This document shows positions 1-6,250 of a stretch of DNA of 7,995 bases, in pieces (the first letter of the stretch is position 1; every line of letters begins with the position of its first letter). Source of the DNA: an uncultured Lactobacillus sp. (GTDB lineage Bacteria > Bacillota > Bacilli > Lactobacillales > Lactobacillaceae); contig CAMXWI010000033.1 of assembly GCA_947252915.1 (NCBI GenBank), forward strand, positions 1 to 7,995, written 5' to 3'. The translations under genes and the position numbers were made by a program. The notes under the pieces are model-generated. The model saw only the letters and a program-made list of their open reading frames with translations. It was not told the DNA's origin and did no database searches.

Positions 1-95
1 GAATTTTCCATTTCATCTGTATACTCAGAGGGCATTATAGCCCGCGACCAAAAATACATTACTTTTTATTTGCCTTTCTAAATTTAGGGTTGTTA

Positions 96-138
96 CATTC
101 AGGATGAATCATGATTTGATTTTAGGTATGCCTGAATG
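96..138. repeat. Inverted repeat upstream of gadB
   Basis: CATTCAGG (96-103) is the exact reverse complement of CCTGAATG (131-138). Between the arms lies the perfect 10-bp palindrome AATCATGATT (107-116). The arms end 12 bases before the gadB Shine-Dalgarno. This could be an operator or an mRNA hairpin; there is no T-run, so it is not an intrinsic terminator. Confidence 0.6.
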
Positions 139-150
139 CGATAAGTTTGA

Positions 151-157
151 AAGGAGG
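151..157 (+). promoter_or_regulatory. Strong Shine-Dalgarno displaced from the gadB ATG
   Basis: AAGGAGG is a near-perfect anti-16S match, but the first in-frame ATG is at 195, 37 bases downstream, with no good Shine-Dalgarno immediately before it. An in-frame ATT codon at 165-167 lies 7 bases after the motif, which is ideal spacing. An in-frame TGA at 159-161 limits any N-terminal extension to ten residues (ISQLPIPNRS). Confidence 0.65.
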
Positions 158-194
158 TTGAGGAATTAGTCAGCTACCAATTCCGAACAGATCA

Positions 195-1565
195 ATGACA
201 GAAAAAGATCAAGCATTAGAACAGAACTGGTTAGGGAGCACTGAATCAGGAGAAGACTTGCCGGATCAAGATATTCCTGAACAAGCGATGAACCCGACGG
301 TGGCCAAACAATTGATTCAACACTTTCGTTTAAATGAAGCTAAGGCAGATCAAAACTTAACGACTTTCTGTACAACCCAAATGGAACCAAAAGCCGATGA
401 ATTGATGAAGGAAGCAATGAATACTAACGCGATCGATAAGACAGAATATCCCAAGACCGCGGCAATGTGTGATCGTTGTGTGGCGATGATTGGTCATATG
501 TGGGGGATTCCGGAAGATGAAAAGTTCCCGAAGGATTATATCGGGACTTCAACTGTGGGCTCATCAGAAGGATGTATGCTCGGCGGTTTAGGAATGCTGT
601 TTACGTGGAAACACCGTGCTAAGGCCGCTGGGATAAATATTAACGATCTAGATCATCACCGGCCGAACTTGATTATCGGGTCCGGCTACCAAGTGGTTTG
701 GCAAAAGTTCTGCACTTATTGGAACGTAGAAATGCGGCAAGTACCTTTGAAGAAAGGGTCCGATGAATTGAACCTGAATATTGATGAAGCGATGAAACTA
801 GTGGACGAAAATACGATTGGAATCGTGGCAATTTTTGGTATTACCTATACCGGAGCAATTGATGATGTTCAAGCCCTCGACCAACGTGTTTCAGAATATA
901 ATCAGTCTCACCCTGACTTGCCGTTACGAATTCACGTAGACTCAGCATATAATGGATTCTTTGCGCCATGGGTTTCTGGATTTAAGCCATGGGATTTTCG
1001 CCTGAAGAATGTTGCCTCGATTAACGTTTCTAGTCACAAGTACGGAATGGTTTATCCTGGTATTGGCTGGATTGTCTGGCGTAAAAATAATTATGATTAC
1101 TTACCAAAGGAATTACGTTTTTCCGTTCAATACTTAGGTAAGACGGTTGACTCGATTGCAATTAACTTCTCATGCTCTGGAGCTAACATTGTGGGGCAAT
1201 ACTATAACTTAATTCGCTTTGGTAAGGCTGGATACCGCGCATGTATGGAAAATGTGCGGAAAGTTTCTGAAAAGTTGAGTAAGGCAATTAACGACACGGG
1301 ATACTTTAATGTCATTACAGATGGTTCCGAATTACCAATTATTACTTGGGAGTTTAAGAAAGATACCAGTGTAAATTGGACATTATATGATGTTCAAGAT
1401 GCATTAAAGATGTTTGGCTGGCAAGTTCCTGCCTATCCATTACCAAAGAATCGTGATGATGAAATTATTCAACGGATCGTTGTTCGGCCGGCGATGGACA
1501 TGACCATTGCCAATGATTTTATTGATGACTTAGGGCATGCACTTGACTATTTAAATCATAAATAG
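195..1565 (+). CDS. gadB: Glutamate decarboxylase (PLP-dependent)
   Basis: This 456-residue protein is a group II PLP decarboxylase that converts L-glutamate to GABA plus CO2. The reaction consumes a cytoplasmic proton and, with a glutamate/GABA antiporter, gives acid resistance. Visible family residues are the SS pair at 123-124 (VGSSEGCMLGG), Gln166 in GYQVVW, Thr217 in ITYTG, Asp249 and Ala251 (pyridine-nitrogen and ring contacts), and His281-Lys282, where Lys282 is the Schiff-base lysine. Oddities are VDSAYNG where relatives have VDAA(S/F)GG, SSHK for SGHK, and FSCSG for FSHS. The protein ends LNHK, without the roughly 20-residue tail recalled in L. plantarum and L. brevis enzymes. ATG 195 is chosen because MTEKDQALEQ resembles relatives' N-termini, although the only strong ribosome binding site suits an ATT at 165. 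gltX follows after 144 bases; gadC is not in view. The family call is certain; substrate preference is inferred. Confidence 0.95.
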   Translation: MTEKDQALEQNWLGSTESGEDLPDQDIPEQAMNPTVAKQLIQHFRLNEAKADQNLTTFCTTQMEPKADELMKEAMNTNAIDKTEYPKTAAMCDRCVAMIGHMWGIPEDEKFPKDYIGTSTVGSSEGCMLGGLGMLFTWKHRAKAAGININDLDHHRPNLIIGSGYQVVWQKFCTYWNVEMRQVPLKKGSDELNLNIDEAMKLVDENTIGIVAIFGITYTGAIDDVQALDQRVSEYNQSHPDLPLRIHVDSAYNGFFAPWVSGFKPWDFRLKNVASINVSSHKYGMVYPGIGWIVWRKNNYDYLPKELRFSVQYLGKTVDSIAINFSCSGANIVGQYYNLIRFGKAGYRACMENVRKVSEKLSKAINDTGYFNVITDGSELPIITWEFKKDTSVNWTLYDVQDALKMFGWQVPAYPLPKNRDDEIIQRIVVRPAMDMTIANDFIDDLGHALDYLNHK

Positions 1566-1590
1566 TGGACAGTTTAAGATAAACTTGACG

Positions 1591-1634
1591 TTATGACTTT
1601 TAATTTTTCTTACACAATGGTAAAATAGTCATAA
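1591..1634. repeat. Inverted repeat spanning the gltX promoter
   Basis: TTATGACT (1591-1598) is the exact reverse complement of AGTCATAA (1627-1634). Allowing a small bulge, the pairing continues inward (TTTTA with TAAAA). The arms flank the extended -10 and reach the expected transcription start. It may be an operator or chance; no T-run follows. Confidence 0.55.
1618..1626 (+). promoter_or_regulatory. Extended -10 promoter for gltX
   Basis: TGGTAAAAT fits the TGN-TATAAT extended -10 pattern with one mismatch in the hexamer. No convincing -35 stands 17 bases upstream, which extended -10 promoters tolerate; a TTGACG at 1585-1590 is too far away. Transcription would start near 1633, giving gltX a promoter independent of gadB. 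Confidence 0.6.
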
Positions 1635-1642
1635 GTCTTAGG

Positions 1643-1673
1643 GATGGGGATTCGCTAGGAGACCCATCTTTTT
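1643..1673 (+). terminator. Hairpin with T5 between gadB and gltX
   Basis: GATGGG (1643-1648) pairs with CCCATC (1663-1668), with a 14-base loop and five T (1669-1673). Outer bases TCTTA (1636-1640) and TAAGA (1676-1680) are also complementary and could lengthen the structure. It can act as a weak gadB terminator. Because it lies downstream of the gltX extended -10, it would also sit in the gltX leader as a partial attenuator. Confidence 0.5.
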
Positions 1674-1709
1674 AGTAAGATTAATTTCTGATGGAGAGAG
1701 GATATTACT

Positions 1710-3218
1710 ATGGATAAAAAGGTTAGAGTACGTTATGCTCCAAGTCCAACGGGCTTCTTGCATATCGGTAATGCACAATCTGCACTTTTTAACTATCTGT
1801 TTGCTCGTCACTTTAATGGAACAATGGTTCTTCGGATTGAAGATACTGATATTGCACGGAATGTGCCACACGGTGAAGAGTCGCAGATGGAGAACTTGCA
1901 CTGGTTGGGTGTTGACTGGGATGAAGGTCCAGATAAGCCAAATCCTAAGTATGCCCCATACCATCAAACTGAACGTAATAAGGAAGGTATTTACCACAAG
2001 TACGTTCAAAAGTTAATTGACGAAGGCAAGGCCTACTATGACTACACCACTGAAGAAGAACTTCAAAAGATGCGTGAAGAACAAAAGGCTAAGGGAGAAA
2101 CTCCTCGTTACGATGGTCACTGGTACAACGCTAGCCAAGAAGAAATTGACGCTGCCAAGGCCAAGGGAATTAAGCCTTCTGTTCGTCTGCACTTACCAAA
2201 GGATCACACCCTTGAATGGGATGACTGGGCATTAGGTCACATTTCATTCAACTCTGACAACCTTGGTGGTGACTTTGTTATCGAAAAGAACAACGGAATG
2301 CCTACTTACAACTTTGCCGTTGTTATTGATGACTATCTGATGGACATTACCGACTGTCTTCGTGGTGCTGACCACATTGCCAACACACCAAAGCAAATTG
2401 CGGTTTACGAAGCCCTTGGTGTTGACCACCCACACTTCTGTCACATTTCACTGATCTTCAACCCAGCAACTGGTAAGAAGTTGAGTAAGCGTGACAAGAA
2501 TACTCTGCAATTCATTAGCCAATACCACCGTCATGGTTACCTCAAGGAAGCTATCTTTAACTTCATTGCCTTCCTTGGTTGGTCACCAGTTGGTGAAAAG
2601 GAAATTTATTCTAAGGAAGAATTAATTAAGGCTTACGATCCTAACCGGATGTCTAACTCACCAGCTTACTTCGATCAACACAAGCTTGACTGGATGAACG
2701 CCGAATACATCAAGAAGATGTCAGTAGACGAATTAGCTGACCGGATCATGACCTTAGTTCATGAAAATGATTCTGAAGAAGCAAACAAGTTGAATGATTT
2801 GAAGATGAGTGATGATGATCTTCGGACATTGCTCAAGAAGGTTATCCACATTCACCAACGTGATGTTTACAAGTTAATCGAAATCATGGATTATGCTTGG
2901 TTCTATGCAACGATCTTAGACCAAGACCTTTCATACGATGACTTTGCAAACTTCGATAAGGACGAAACGCTTGCTGTATTGAACGGTATTAAGGATGCAG
3001 TAAAGGACTTGTCTGATGACACGACGCCAGATGCTTATAACGACCTGATTAAGAAGGTTGGCAAGGACGTCAATGTTAAGGGACAAAAGCTTTACTTCCC
3101 ATTGAACATTGCCTTCACTGGTAAGAGTTCTGCTCCACAAATCAATGAAATCATGGCAGTTTACCCAGTAGCTACTACTGTTAAGCTCCTTGATAAGGCA
3201 ATTGCTTCATTGAACTAA
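1710..3218 (+). CDS. gltX: Glutamyl-tRNA synthetase
   Basis: This 502-residue class I synthetase charges tRNA-Glu with glutamate in the cytoplasm. In lactobacilli it is normally non-discriminating, also making Glu-tRNA-Gln for the amidotransferase GatCAB; that is family knowledge, not read here. The N-terminal Rossmann signature is APSPTG-LHIGN, with the HIGH-type motif at 18-21, followed by RIEDTD (42-47), [11 protein letters not shown] (217-227) and the KMSKS-type motif KLSKR at 257-261. The remaining part to residue 502 is the alpha-helical anticodon-binding domain. Length is normal. A GGAGAGAGG ribosome binding site (1693-1701) precedes ATG 1710 at good spacing. It has its own promoter and, unlike trpS and tyrS in this window, no T-box. 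Its position after gadB places two users of glutamate together. It ends in a strong terminator and converges on trpS. Confidence 0.97.
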   Translation: MDKKVRVRYAPSPTGFLHIGNAQSALFNYLFARHFNGTMVLRIEDTDIARNVPHGEESQMENLHWLGVDWDEGPDKPNPKYAPYHQTERNKEGIYHKYVQKLIDEGKAYYDYTTEEELQKMREEQKAKGETPRYDGHWYNASQEEIDAAKAKGIKPSVRLHLPKDHTLEWDDWALGHISFNSDNLGGDFVIEKNNGMPTYNFAVVIDDYLMDITDCLRGADHIANTPKQIAVYEALGVDHPHFCHISLIFNPATGKKLSKRDKNTLQFISQYHRHGYLKEAIFNFIAFLGWSPVGEKEIYSKEELIKAYDPNRMSNSPAYFDQHKLDWMNAEYIKKMSVDELADRIMTLVHENDSEEANKLNDLKMSDDDLRTLLKKVIHIHQRDVYKLIEIMDYAWFYATILDQDLSYDDFANFDKDETLAVLNGIKDAVKDLSDDTTPDAYNDLIKKVGKDVNVKGQKLYFPLNIAFTGKSSAPQINEIMAVYPVATTVKLLDKAIASLN

Positions 3219-3233
3219 TTGCTTAAGTTAGTG

Positions 3234-3270
3234 AAATAGGCGATCTCAATTTTGAGATCGCCTATTTTTT
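3234..3270 (+). terminator. gltX intrinsic terminator
   Basis: A perfect 15-bp stem (3234-3248 with 3253-3267) has a four-base ATTT loop, and the T-run extends through 3270. It starts 16 bases after the gltX stop. On the opposite strand only a three-T tail is present, so it works mainly for gltX. Confidence 0.93.
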
Positions 3271-3276
3271 GTGGTT

Positions 3277-3324
3277 AAAAAAAACGAGGCTAGATTTTAA
3301 ATTACATCTAGTCTCGGACTTTTT
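3277..3324 (-). terminator. trpS intrinsic terminator, possibly bidirectional
   Basis: On the minus strand an 11-base arm (3316-3306) pairs with 3295-3285 with one A-C mismatch, followed directly by eight T (3284-3277). On the plus strand the mismatch becomes a G-U pair and a T5 run lies at 3320-3324, so it may also catch gltX read-through. It lies just after the trpS stop. Confidence 0.88.
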
Positions 3325-3343
3325 AAAATATTATTAGCTGTTG

Positions 3344-4360
3344 TTATTCAAAGTAGTTCAAGCCCATGGATTCCTTAACTTCATGTAGGGTCTTGTTTGC
3401 CACTTGGTTGGCTTTTTCAGAACCTTGCTTTAACATATCGTAAACGGCCGGGATATCCTTAGCAAATTCTAGACGCCGTTCACGAATTGGGGTTAATTCT
3501 TTGTTCAAAACCTCAAATAGGTATTTCTTGATCTTAACGTCACCAAGACCACCTGCCCGGTAATGATCATTAAGTTCTTGCACCTTTTCTTTATCGTCAT
3601 CAAAGATGTCTAGATAAGTGAAGACAATGTTACCTTCAACTTGGCCGGGATCTTCAACGTGGATATGGTTAGGATCGGTGTACATCGACATCACTTTTTT
3701 ACGCAACGTATCTTCATCATCAGATAAGTAGATACAATTACCGAGTGACTTACTCATCTTGGCATTACCATCGAGCCCTGGGATCCGTCCTTGACCCTTT
3801 GGTGGGAAGACCCCTTCAGGTTCGACGAGCACATCACCATAAATAGAATTAAATGTCCGGACAATTTCACGCGCTTGTTCTAGCATTGGTTCTTGATCAT
3901 CACCAACTGGGACGAGTTCGGCCTTAAATGCAGTGATATCACATGCTTGGCTAACCGGATAAGTTAGGAAGCCCGCGGGAATAGAACGATTAAAGTTCTT
4001 TTGTTGAATTTCTGACTTAACAGTTGGGTTCCGTTCCAAACGGGAAACAGTAACTAAGTTCAGGTAGTACATGTTAAGTTCAGAAAGCGCAGGAATTTGT
4101 GACTGAACATAGATGGTTGATTTTTCTGGATCTAATCCTACTGCCAAGTAATCTAGCGCAACTTGGATGAGACTATTACGGATTTTTTCTGGGTCGCGGG
4201 CGTTATCGGTCAGGGCTTGTTGATCCGCAATCATGATATATGGATCATACTTGCCACTGTTTTGCATTTTGACCCGTTCGCGCAGTGAACCAACGTAGTG
4301 ACCAATGTGGAGGTGACCAGTTGGCCGGTCACCAGTTAAAATTACCTTTTTTTCTGTCAT
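3344..4360 (-). CDS. trpS: Tryptophanyl-tRNA synthetase
   Basis: This 338-residue class I synthetase attaches tryptophan to tRNA-Trp. The HIGH motif is intact at 18-21 within [16 protein letters not shown], and KMSKS at 201-205 within [30 protein letters not shown] (150-166) is the typical central segment. From recalled sequences it resembles the streptococcal TrpRS type ([15 protein letters not shown], EVKxxMGL) more than the B. subtilis type. ATG 4360 is chosen because AAAGGA (4375-4370) lies nine bases upstream. The open frame extends to 4447, but that part covers the T-box terminator and is leader RNA. It is transcribed from its own promoter through a UGG-specifier T-box, downstream of tyrS on the same strand. 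Neither the family nor the function is in doubt. Confidence 0.97.
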   Translation of the reverse strand: MTEKKVILTGDRPTGHLHIGHYVGSLRERVKMQNSGKYDPYIMIADQQALTDNARDPEKIRNSLIQVALDYLAVGLDPEKSTIYVQSQIPALSELNMYYLNLVTVSRLERNPTVKSEIQQKNFNRSIPAGFLTYPVSQACDITAFKAELVPVGDDQEPMLEQAREIVRTFNSIYGDVLVEPEGVFPPKGQGRIPGLDGNAKMSKSLGNCIYLSDDEDTLRKKVMSMYTDPNHIHVEDPGQVEGNIVFTYLDIFDDDKEKVQELNDHYRAGGLGDVKIKKYLFEVLNKELTPIRERRLEFAKDIPAVYDMLKQGSEKANQVANKTLHEVKESMGLNYFE

Positions 4361-4369
4361 AATAATCAA

Positions 4370-4375
4370 TCCTTT
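4370..4375 (-). promoter_or_regulatory. trpS ribosome binding site deciding the start
   Basis: AAAGGA on the minus strand lies nine bases before ATG 4360 and downstream of the T-box terminator. It supports the 338-residue start over the longer frame opening at 4447. Confidence 0.85.
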
Positions 4376-4390
4376 CGAATAAACCTGGGT

Positions 4391-4591
4391 AAAAGAAAAT
4401 CGCCCTATTTTCCACTTGGAAAATAGGACGATTAACCGCGGTGCCACCTAAATTATGTACAGACCTGTACATCACTCGTTCAATATTTAACTGCTTCTGG
4501 CGGCTCCACTTCGCACTTCCGTTGGCCTCTTTCATCAGGTATCAGCCATCTCTGTTGCTTGGTCATGCTACTATTACCACGTCATTGAATT
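4391..4591 (-). promoter_or_regulatory. T-box leader (tRNA-Trp) of trpS
   Basis: The T-box core AGGTGGCACCGCG (4449-4437) is followed by a 15-bp terminator stem (4432-4418 with 4413-4399, loop 4417-4414) and a T-rich tail (4398-4391). Upstream, stem I carries GAAG-UGG-AG; the specifier UGG at 4508-4506 is the tryptophan codon. A 7-bp stem III (ATGTACA/TGTACAT) precedes the core. The bulge UGGC (4446-4443) pairs with GCCA, matching the G73 discriminator of bacterial tRNA-Trp. Uncharged tRNA-Trp stabilises the antiterminator and switches trpS on. Confidence 0.95.
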
Positions 4592-4597
4592 ACTTAA

Positions 4598-4625
4598 ATT
4601 GTAACTGATTTAAAAAATCTTGCAA
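4598..4625 (-). promoter_or_regulatory. trpS promoter
   Basis: TTGCAA (4625-4620) is followed after 16 bases by TACAAT (4603-4598), one mismatch from TATAAT. It begins four bases after the tyrS stop codon, and the predicted start near 4591 lies just ahead of T-box stem I. Confidence 0.7.
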
Positions 4626-4628
4626 CCC

Positions 4629-5882
4629 TTACTTTGTAACTTTGGCTAAAGTGTAGTGCTTCTTACCACGGCGGACAACGACGTACTTACCATCAAAATG
4701 ATCTGCCGGATTAATTTCAGCATCAATATCTGTGACTTTTTCACCATTAACGGTAATTGCCCCGTTCTTAACATCTTCACGGGCCTGCCGCTTGGAAGGC
4801 TCAATTTCGGTATTGACCAGCCAATCCACAATGTTAACTACATCTGCTGAGATGTCGACCGATGGGGCAGACTTGAAGGCTTGCTCGATATCTTCGGTAG
4901 TCAAATCTTTAATATCACCCTTGAATAACAGTTGAGAAATTTCTTCAGCGTGCTTGGTAGCAGCTTCGCCGTGGACAAAAGTAGTGACTTCCCGTGCCAA
5001 GGTCCGTTGTGCTTCTCGTTTCCAAGGTTCCTTTTCAACCTTTTCAGCCAAGTCGTTAATTTGATCTTGATCGAGGAAAGTGAAGTACTTAAGGTATTTC
5101 ACAACGTCGCGATCATCTTGGTTCAGCCAGAATTGGTAGAATTCGTACGGTGACGTCTTCTTCGGATCTAGCCATACTGCACCACCCGCAGTCTTACCGA
5201 ACTTTGTACCGTCGGCCTTGAGCATCAGTGGGATTGTTAGTCCGAAGACCTTGGTTTCTGGTCCTTCCACCTTATGAATTAAGTCAATTCCTGAGGTGAT
5301 GTTACCCCATTGGTCGGAACCACCGATTTGAAGTTGGACATCATTGTTGCGGTAAAGGTGGAGGAAGTCAACCGCTTGAAGAATTTGGTAGGTAAATTCA
5401 GTGAAGGAAATTCCGTTATCCAGCCGACTAGCAACGACTTCCTTATTCAACATCGTATTAACATTGAAGAGTTTACCGTAATCACGGAGGAACTCAATCA
5501 TCGAAATCTTGGAAAGCCACGTGTAATTATCCACAATGGTAAAGTTTTCGGTCCCAAATAATTTTTTCATTTGTTCAGTGAGGGCCTTTTTGTTGTGTTC
5601 CAATTGTGATTCGGTTTGCAGGGTTCGTTCGGTCTTTCGTCCAGAAGGATCCCCAATCGCACCAGTACCGCCACCGATAATGATTACCGGGTGGTGACCA
5701 GCGAGTTGGAATCGTTTCAGCATCATGAATGGAATTAAGTGTCCAATATGGAGACTATCGCCTGTTGGGTCCGTCCCACAGTACAAACTGATTTGTTTTT
5801 CATTCGTTAATTCGCGGAGGCCGTCTTCATCAGTAACTTGATTCACGGCACCGCGCCATTTTAGTTCATCAACAATGTTCAT
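4629..5882 (-). CDS. tyrS: Tyrosyl-tRNA synthetase
   Basis: This 417-residue class I synthetase (TyrRS, bacterial type) charges tRNA-Tyr. Tyr34 (LYCGTDPT), Asp78 (GDPSGR), YQILQAVD (165-172) and QIGGSDQWGN (185-194) form the tyrosine pocket. HIGH is at 45-48, and the KMSKS loop is KFGKT at 227-231, as usual in this family. A C-terminal S4 RNA-binding domain spans roughly 350-410 (PSKRQAREDVKNGAITVNG). Length is normal. The ribosome binding site GGAGGGA (5895-5889) lies six bases before ATG 5882. Transcription comes from its own promoter through a UAC-specifier T-box. No terminator is visible between its stop and the trpS leader, so read-through into that T-box is likely. Confidence 0.97.
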   Translation of the reverse strand: MNIVDELKWRGAVNQVTDEDGLRELTNEKQISLYCGTDPTGDSLHIGHLIPFMMLKRFQLAGHHPVIIIGGGTGAIGDPSGRKTERTLQTESQLEHNKKALTEQMKKLFGTENFTIVDNYTWLSKISMIEFLRDYGKLFNVNTMLNKEVVASRLDNGISFTEFTYQILQAVDFLHLYRNNDVQLQIGGSDQWGNITSGIDLIHKVEGPETKVFGLTIPLMLKADGTKFGKTAGGAVWLDPKKTSPYEFYQFWLNQDDRDVVKYLKYFTFLDQDQINDLAEKVEKEPWKREAQRTLAREVTTFVHGEAATKHAEEISQLLFKGDIKDLTTEDIEQAFKSAPSVDISADVVNIVDWLVNTEIEPSKRQAREDVKNGAITVNGEKVTDIDAEINPADHFDGKYVVVRRGKKHYTLAKVTK

Positions 5883-5912
5883 CTAGAATCCCTCCATTTG
5901 TTAGTAACAACG

Positions 5913-6126
5913 AAAAAACGTCCCAAGACACTCAAGTCTTGGGACGAAGTGAACCGTGGTACCACCCATTTTCGTACGTTACGTACCTTAATTAACACTA
6001 TTAAAAAGATTGGTGATTAATGATGTTCAGCTGTAATTCGTAAATCTCTTATGCATTAGCTTCCACATCACCGCTAATTCTCTGCGCCAGGGAAGAGATT
6101 CCTACTAGGACTGTTAATCAACCGTT
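5913..6126 (-). promoter_or_regulatory. T-box leader (tRNA-Tyr) of tyrS
   Basis: The core TGGGTGGTACCACGG (5968-5954) differs from the usual ACCGCG by having ACCACG. The terminator is an 11-bp stem (5946-5936 with 5929-5919) and six T (5918-5913). In stem I, the AATCTCTT/AAGAGATT helix opens into a specifier loop whose CGAAU-UAC-AG places the tyrosine codon UAC at 6035-6033. Stem III is GTACG-TAA-CGTAC. The bulge UGGU (5964-5961) pairs with ACCA, matching A73 of tRNA-Tyr. Uncharged tRNA-Tyr is expected to permit read-through into tyrS. Confidence 0.95.
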
Positions 6127-6132
6127 GATTGC

Positions 6133-6161
6133 ATTAAACAATGAATTAACTTAAAAGTCAA
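6133..6161 (-). promoter_or_regulatory. tyrS promoter
   Basis: TTGACT (6161-6156) and TTTAAT (6138-6133) have an ideal 17-bp spacer, each with one mismatch to consensus. Start of transcription is expected near 6126. It is divergent from the promoter at 6215-6242, with about 53 bp between the two -35 boxes. Confidence 0.85.
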
Positions 6162-6214
6162 GGTAGATAAATCGAATTTTTTCGAATGAAACCGATTTAA
6201 TGTTCGGAAACGTG

Positions 6215-6242
6215 TTGACAGGCTATGAGATTTAAGTATAAT
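6215..6242 (+). promoter_or_regulatory. Perfect-consensus promoter of the cycA-like permease
   Basis: TTGACA (6215-6220) and TATAAT (6237-6242) both match the sigma-A consensus at all six positions, with a 16-bp spacer. Transcription should start near 6249, at the head of the T-box leader. The 12-bp palindrome TAATGATCATTA (6239-6250) overlaps the -10 and the start. Confidence 0.92.
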
Positions 6243-6250
6243 GATCATTA
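6239..6250. repeat. 12-bp palindrome over -10 and start site
   Basis: TAATGATCATTA is a perfect palindrome covering the last four bases of the -10 box and the predicted transcription start. It could be an operator; the known protein that would bind is not identifiable from sequence. Confidence 0.45.

Larger units (their letters stand above)
1..194. other. Region upstream of gadB, no assignable gene
   Basis: No gene can be supported here. The stretch starts at the fragment edge. It contains a small GGGC/GCCC hairpin (31-45), an 8-bp inverted repeat (96-103 with 131-138) around a 10-bp palindrome (107-116), and a strong ribosome binding site (151-157). Promoter-like hexamers are weak (TTGCCT at 70-75 with TACATT at 94-99, 18-bp spacer, each 4 of 6 to consensus). 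Short open frames run off the left edge on both strands but are too short to judge. Confidence 0.6.

Noticed and set aside
1..59. Partial minus-strand frame starting at 59 (MYFWSRAIMPSEYTDEMEN) and a plus-strand frame ending at 81
   Set aside because: Each is under 30 codons, runs off the edge, and has poor ribosome binding site spacing or none; neither can be preferred.
104..169. 21-residue upstream reading frame before gadB (MNHDLILGMPECDKFERRLRN)
   Set aside because: No ribosome binding site precedes its ATG, and it contains no run of regulatory codons; it overlaps the gadB Shine-Dalgarno by chance as far as can be seen.
1638..2009. Minus-strand open frame opposite gltX
   Set aside because: It is an antisense shadow of gltX with no ribosome binding site or family resemblance. 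The other overlapping frames in gltX, tyrS and the permease are rejected for the same reason.
4361..4447. N-terminal extension of trpS to an ATG at 4447
   Set aside because: These bases are the T-box terminator and its tail; the ribosome binding site at 4375-4370 supports the start at 4360.
4329..4535. Minus-strand open frame across the trpS leader
   Set aside because: It overlaps the T-box in another frame and its residues resemble no family; the RNA structure explains the sequence.
6205..6218. Cre-like sequence overlapping the permease -35
   Set aside because: Three mismatches to the core consensus, too many to support.
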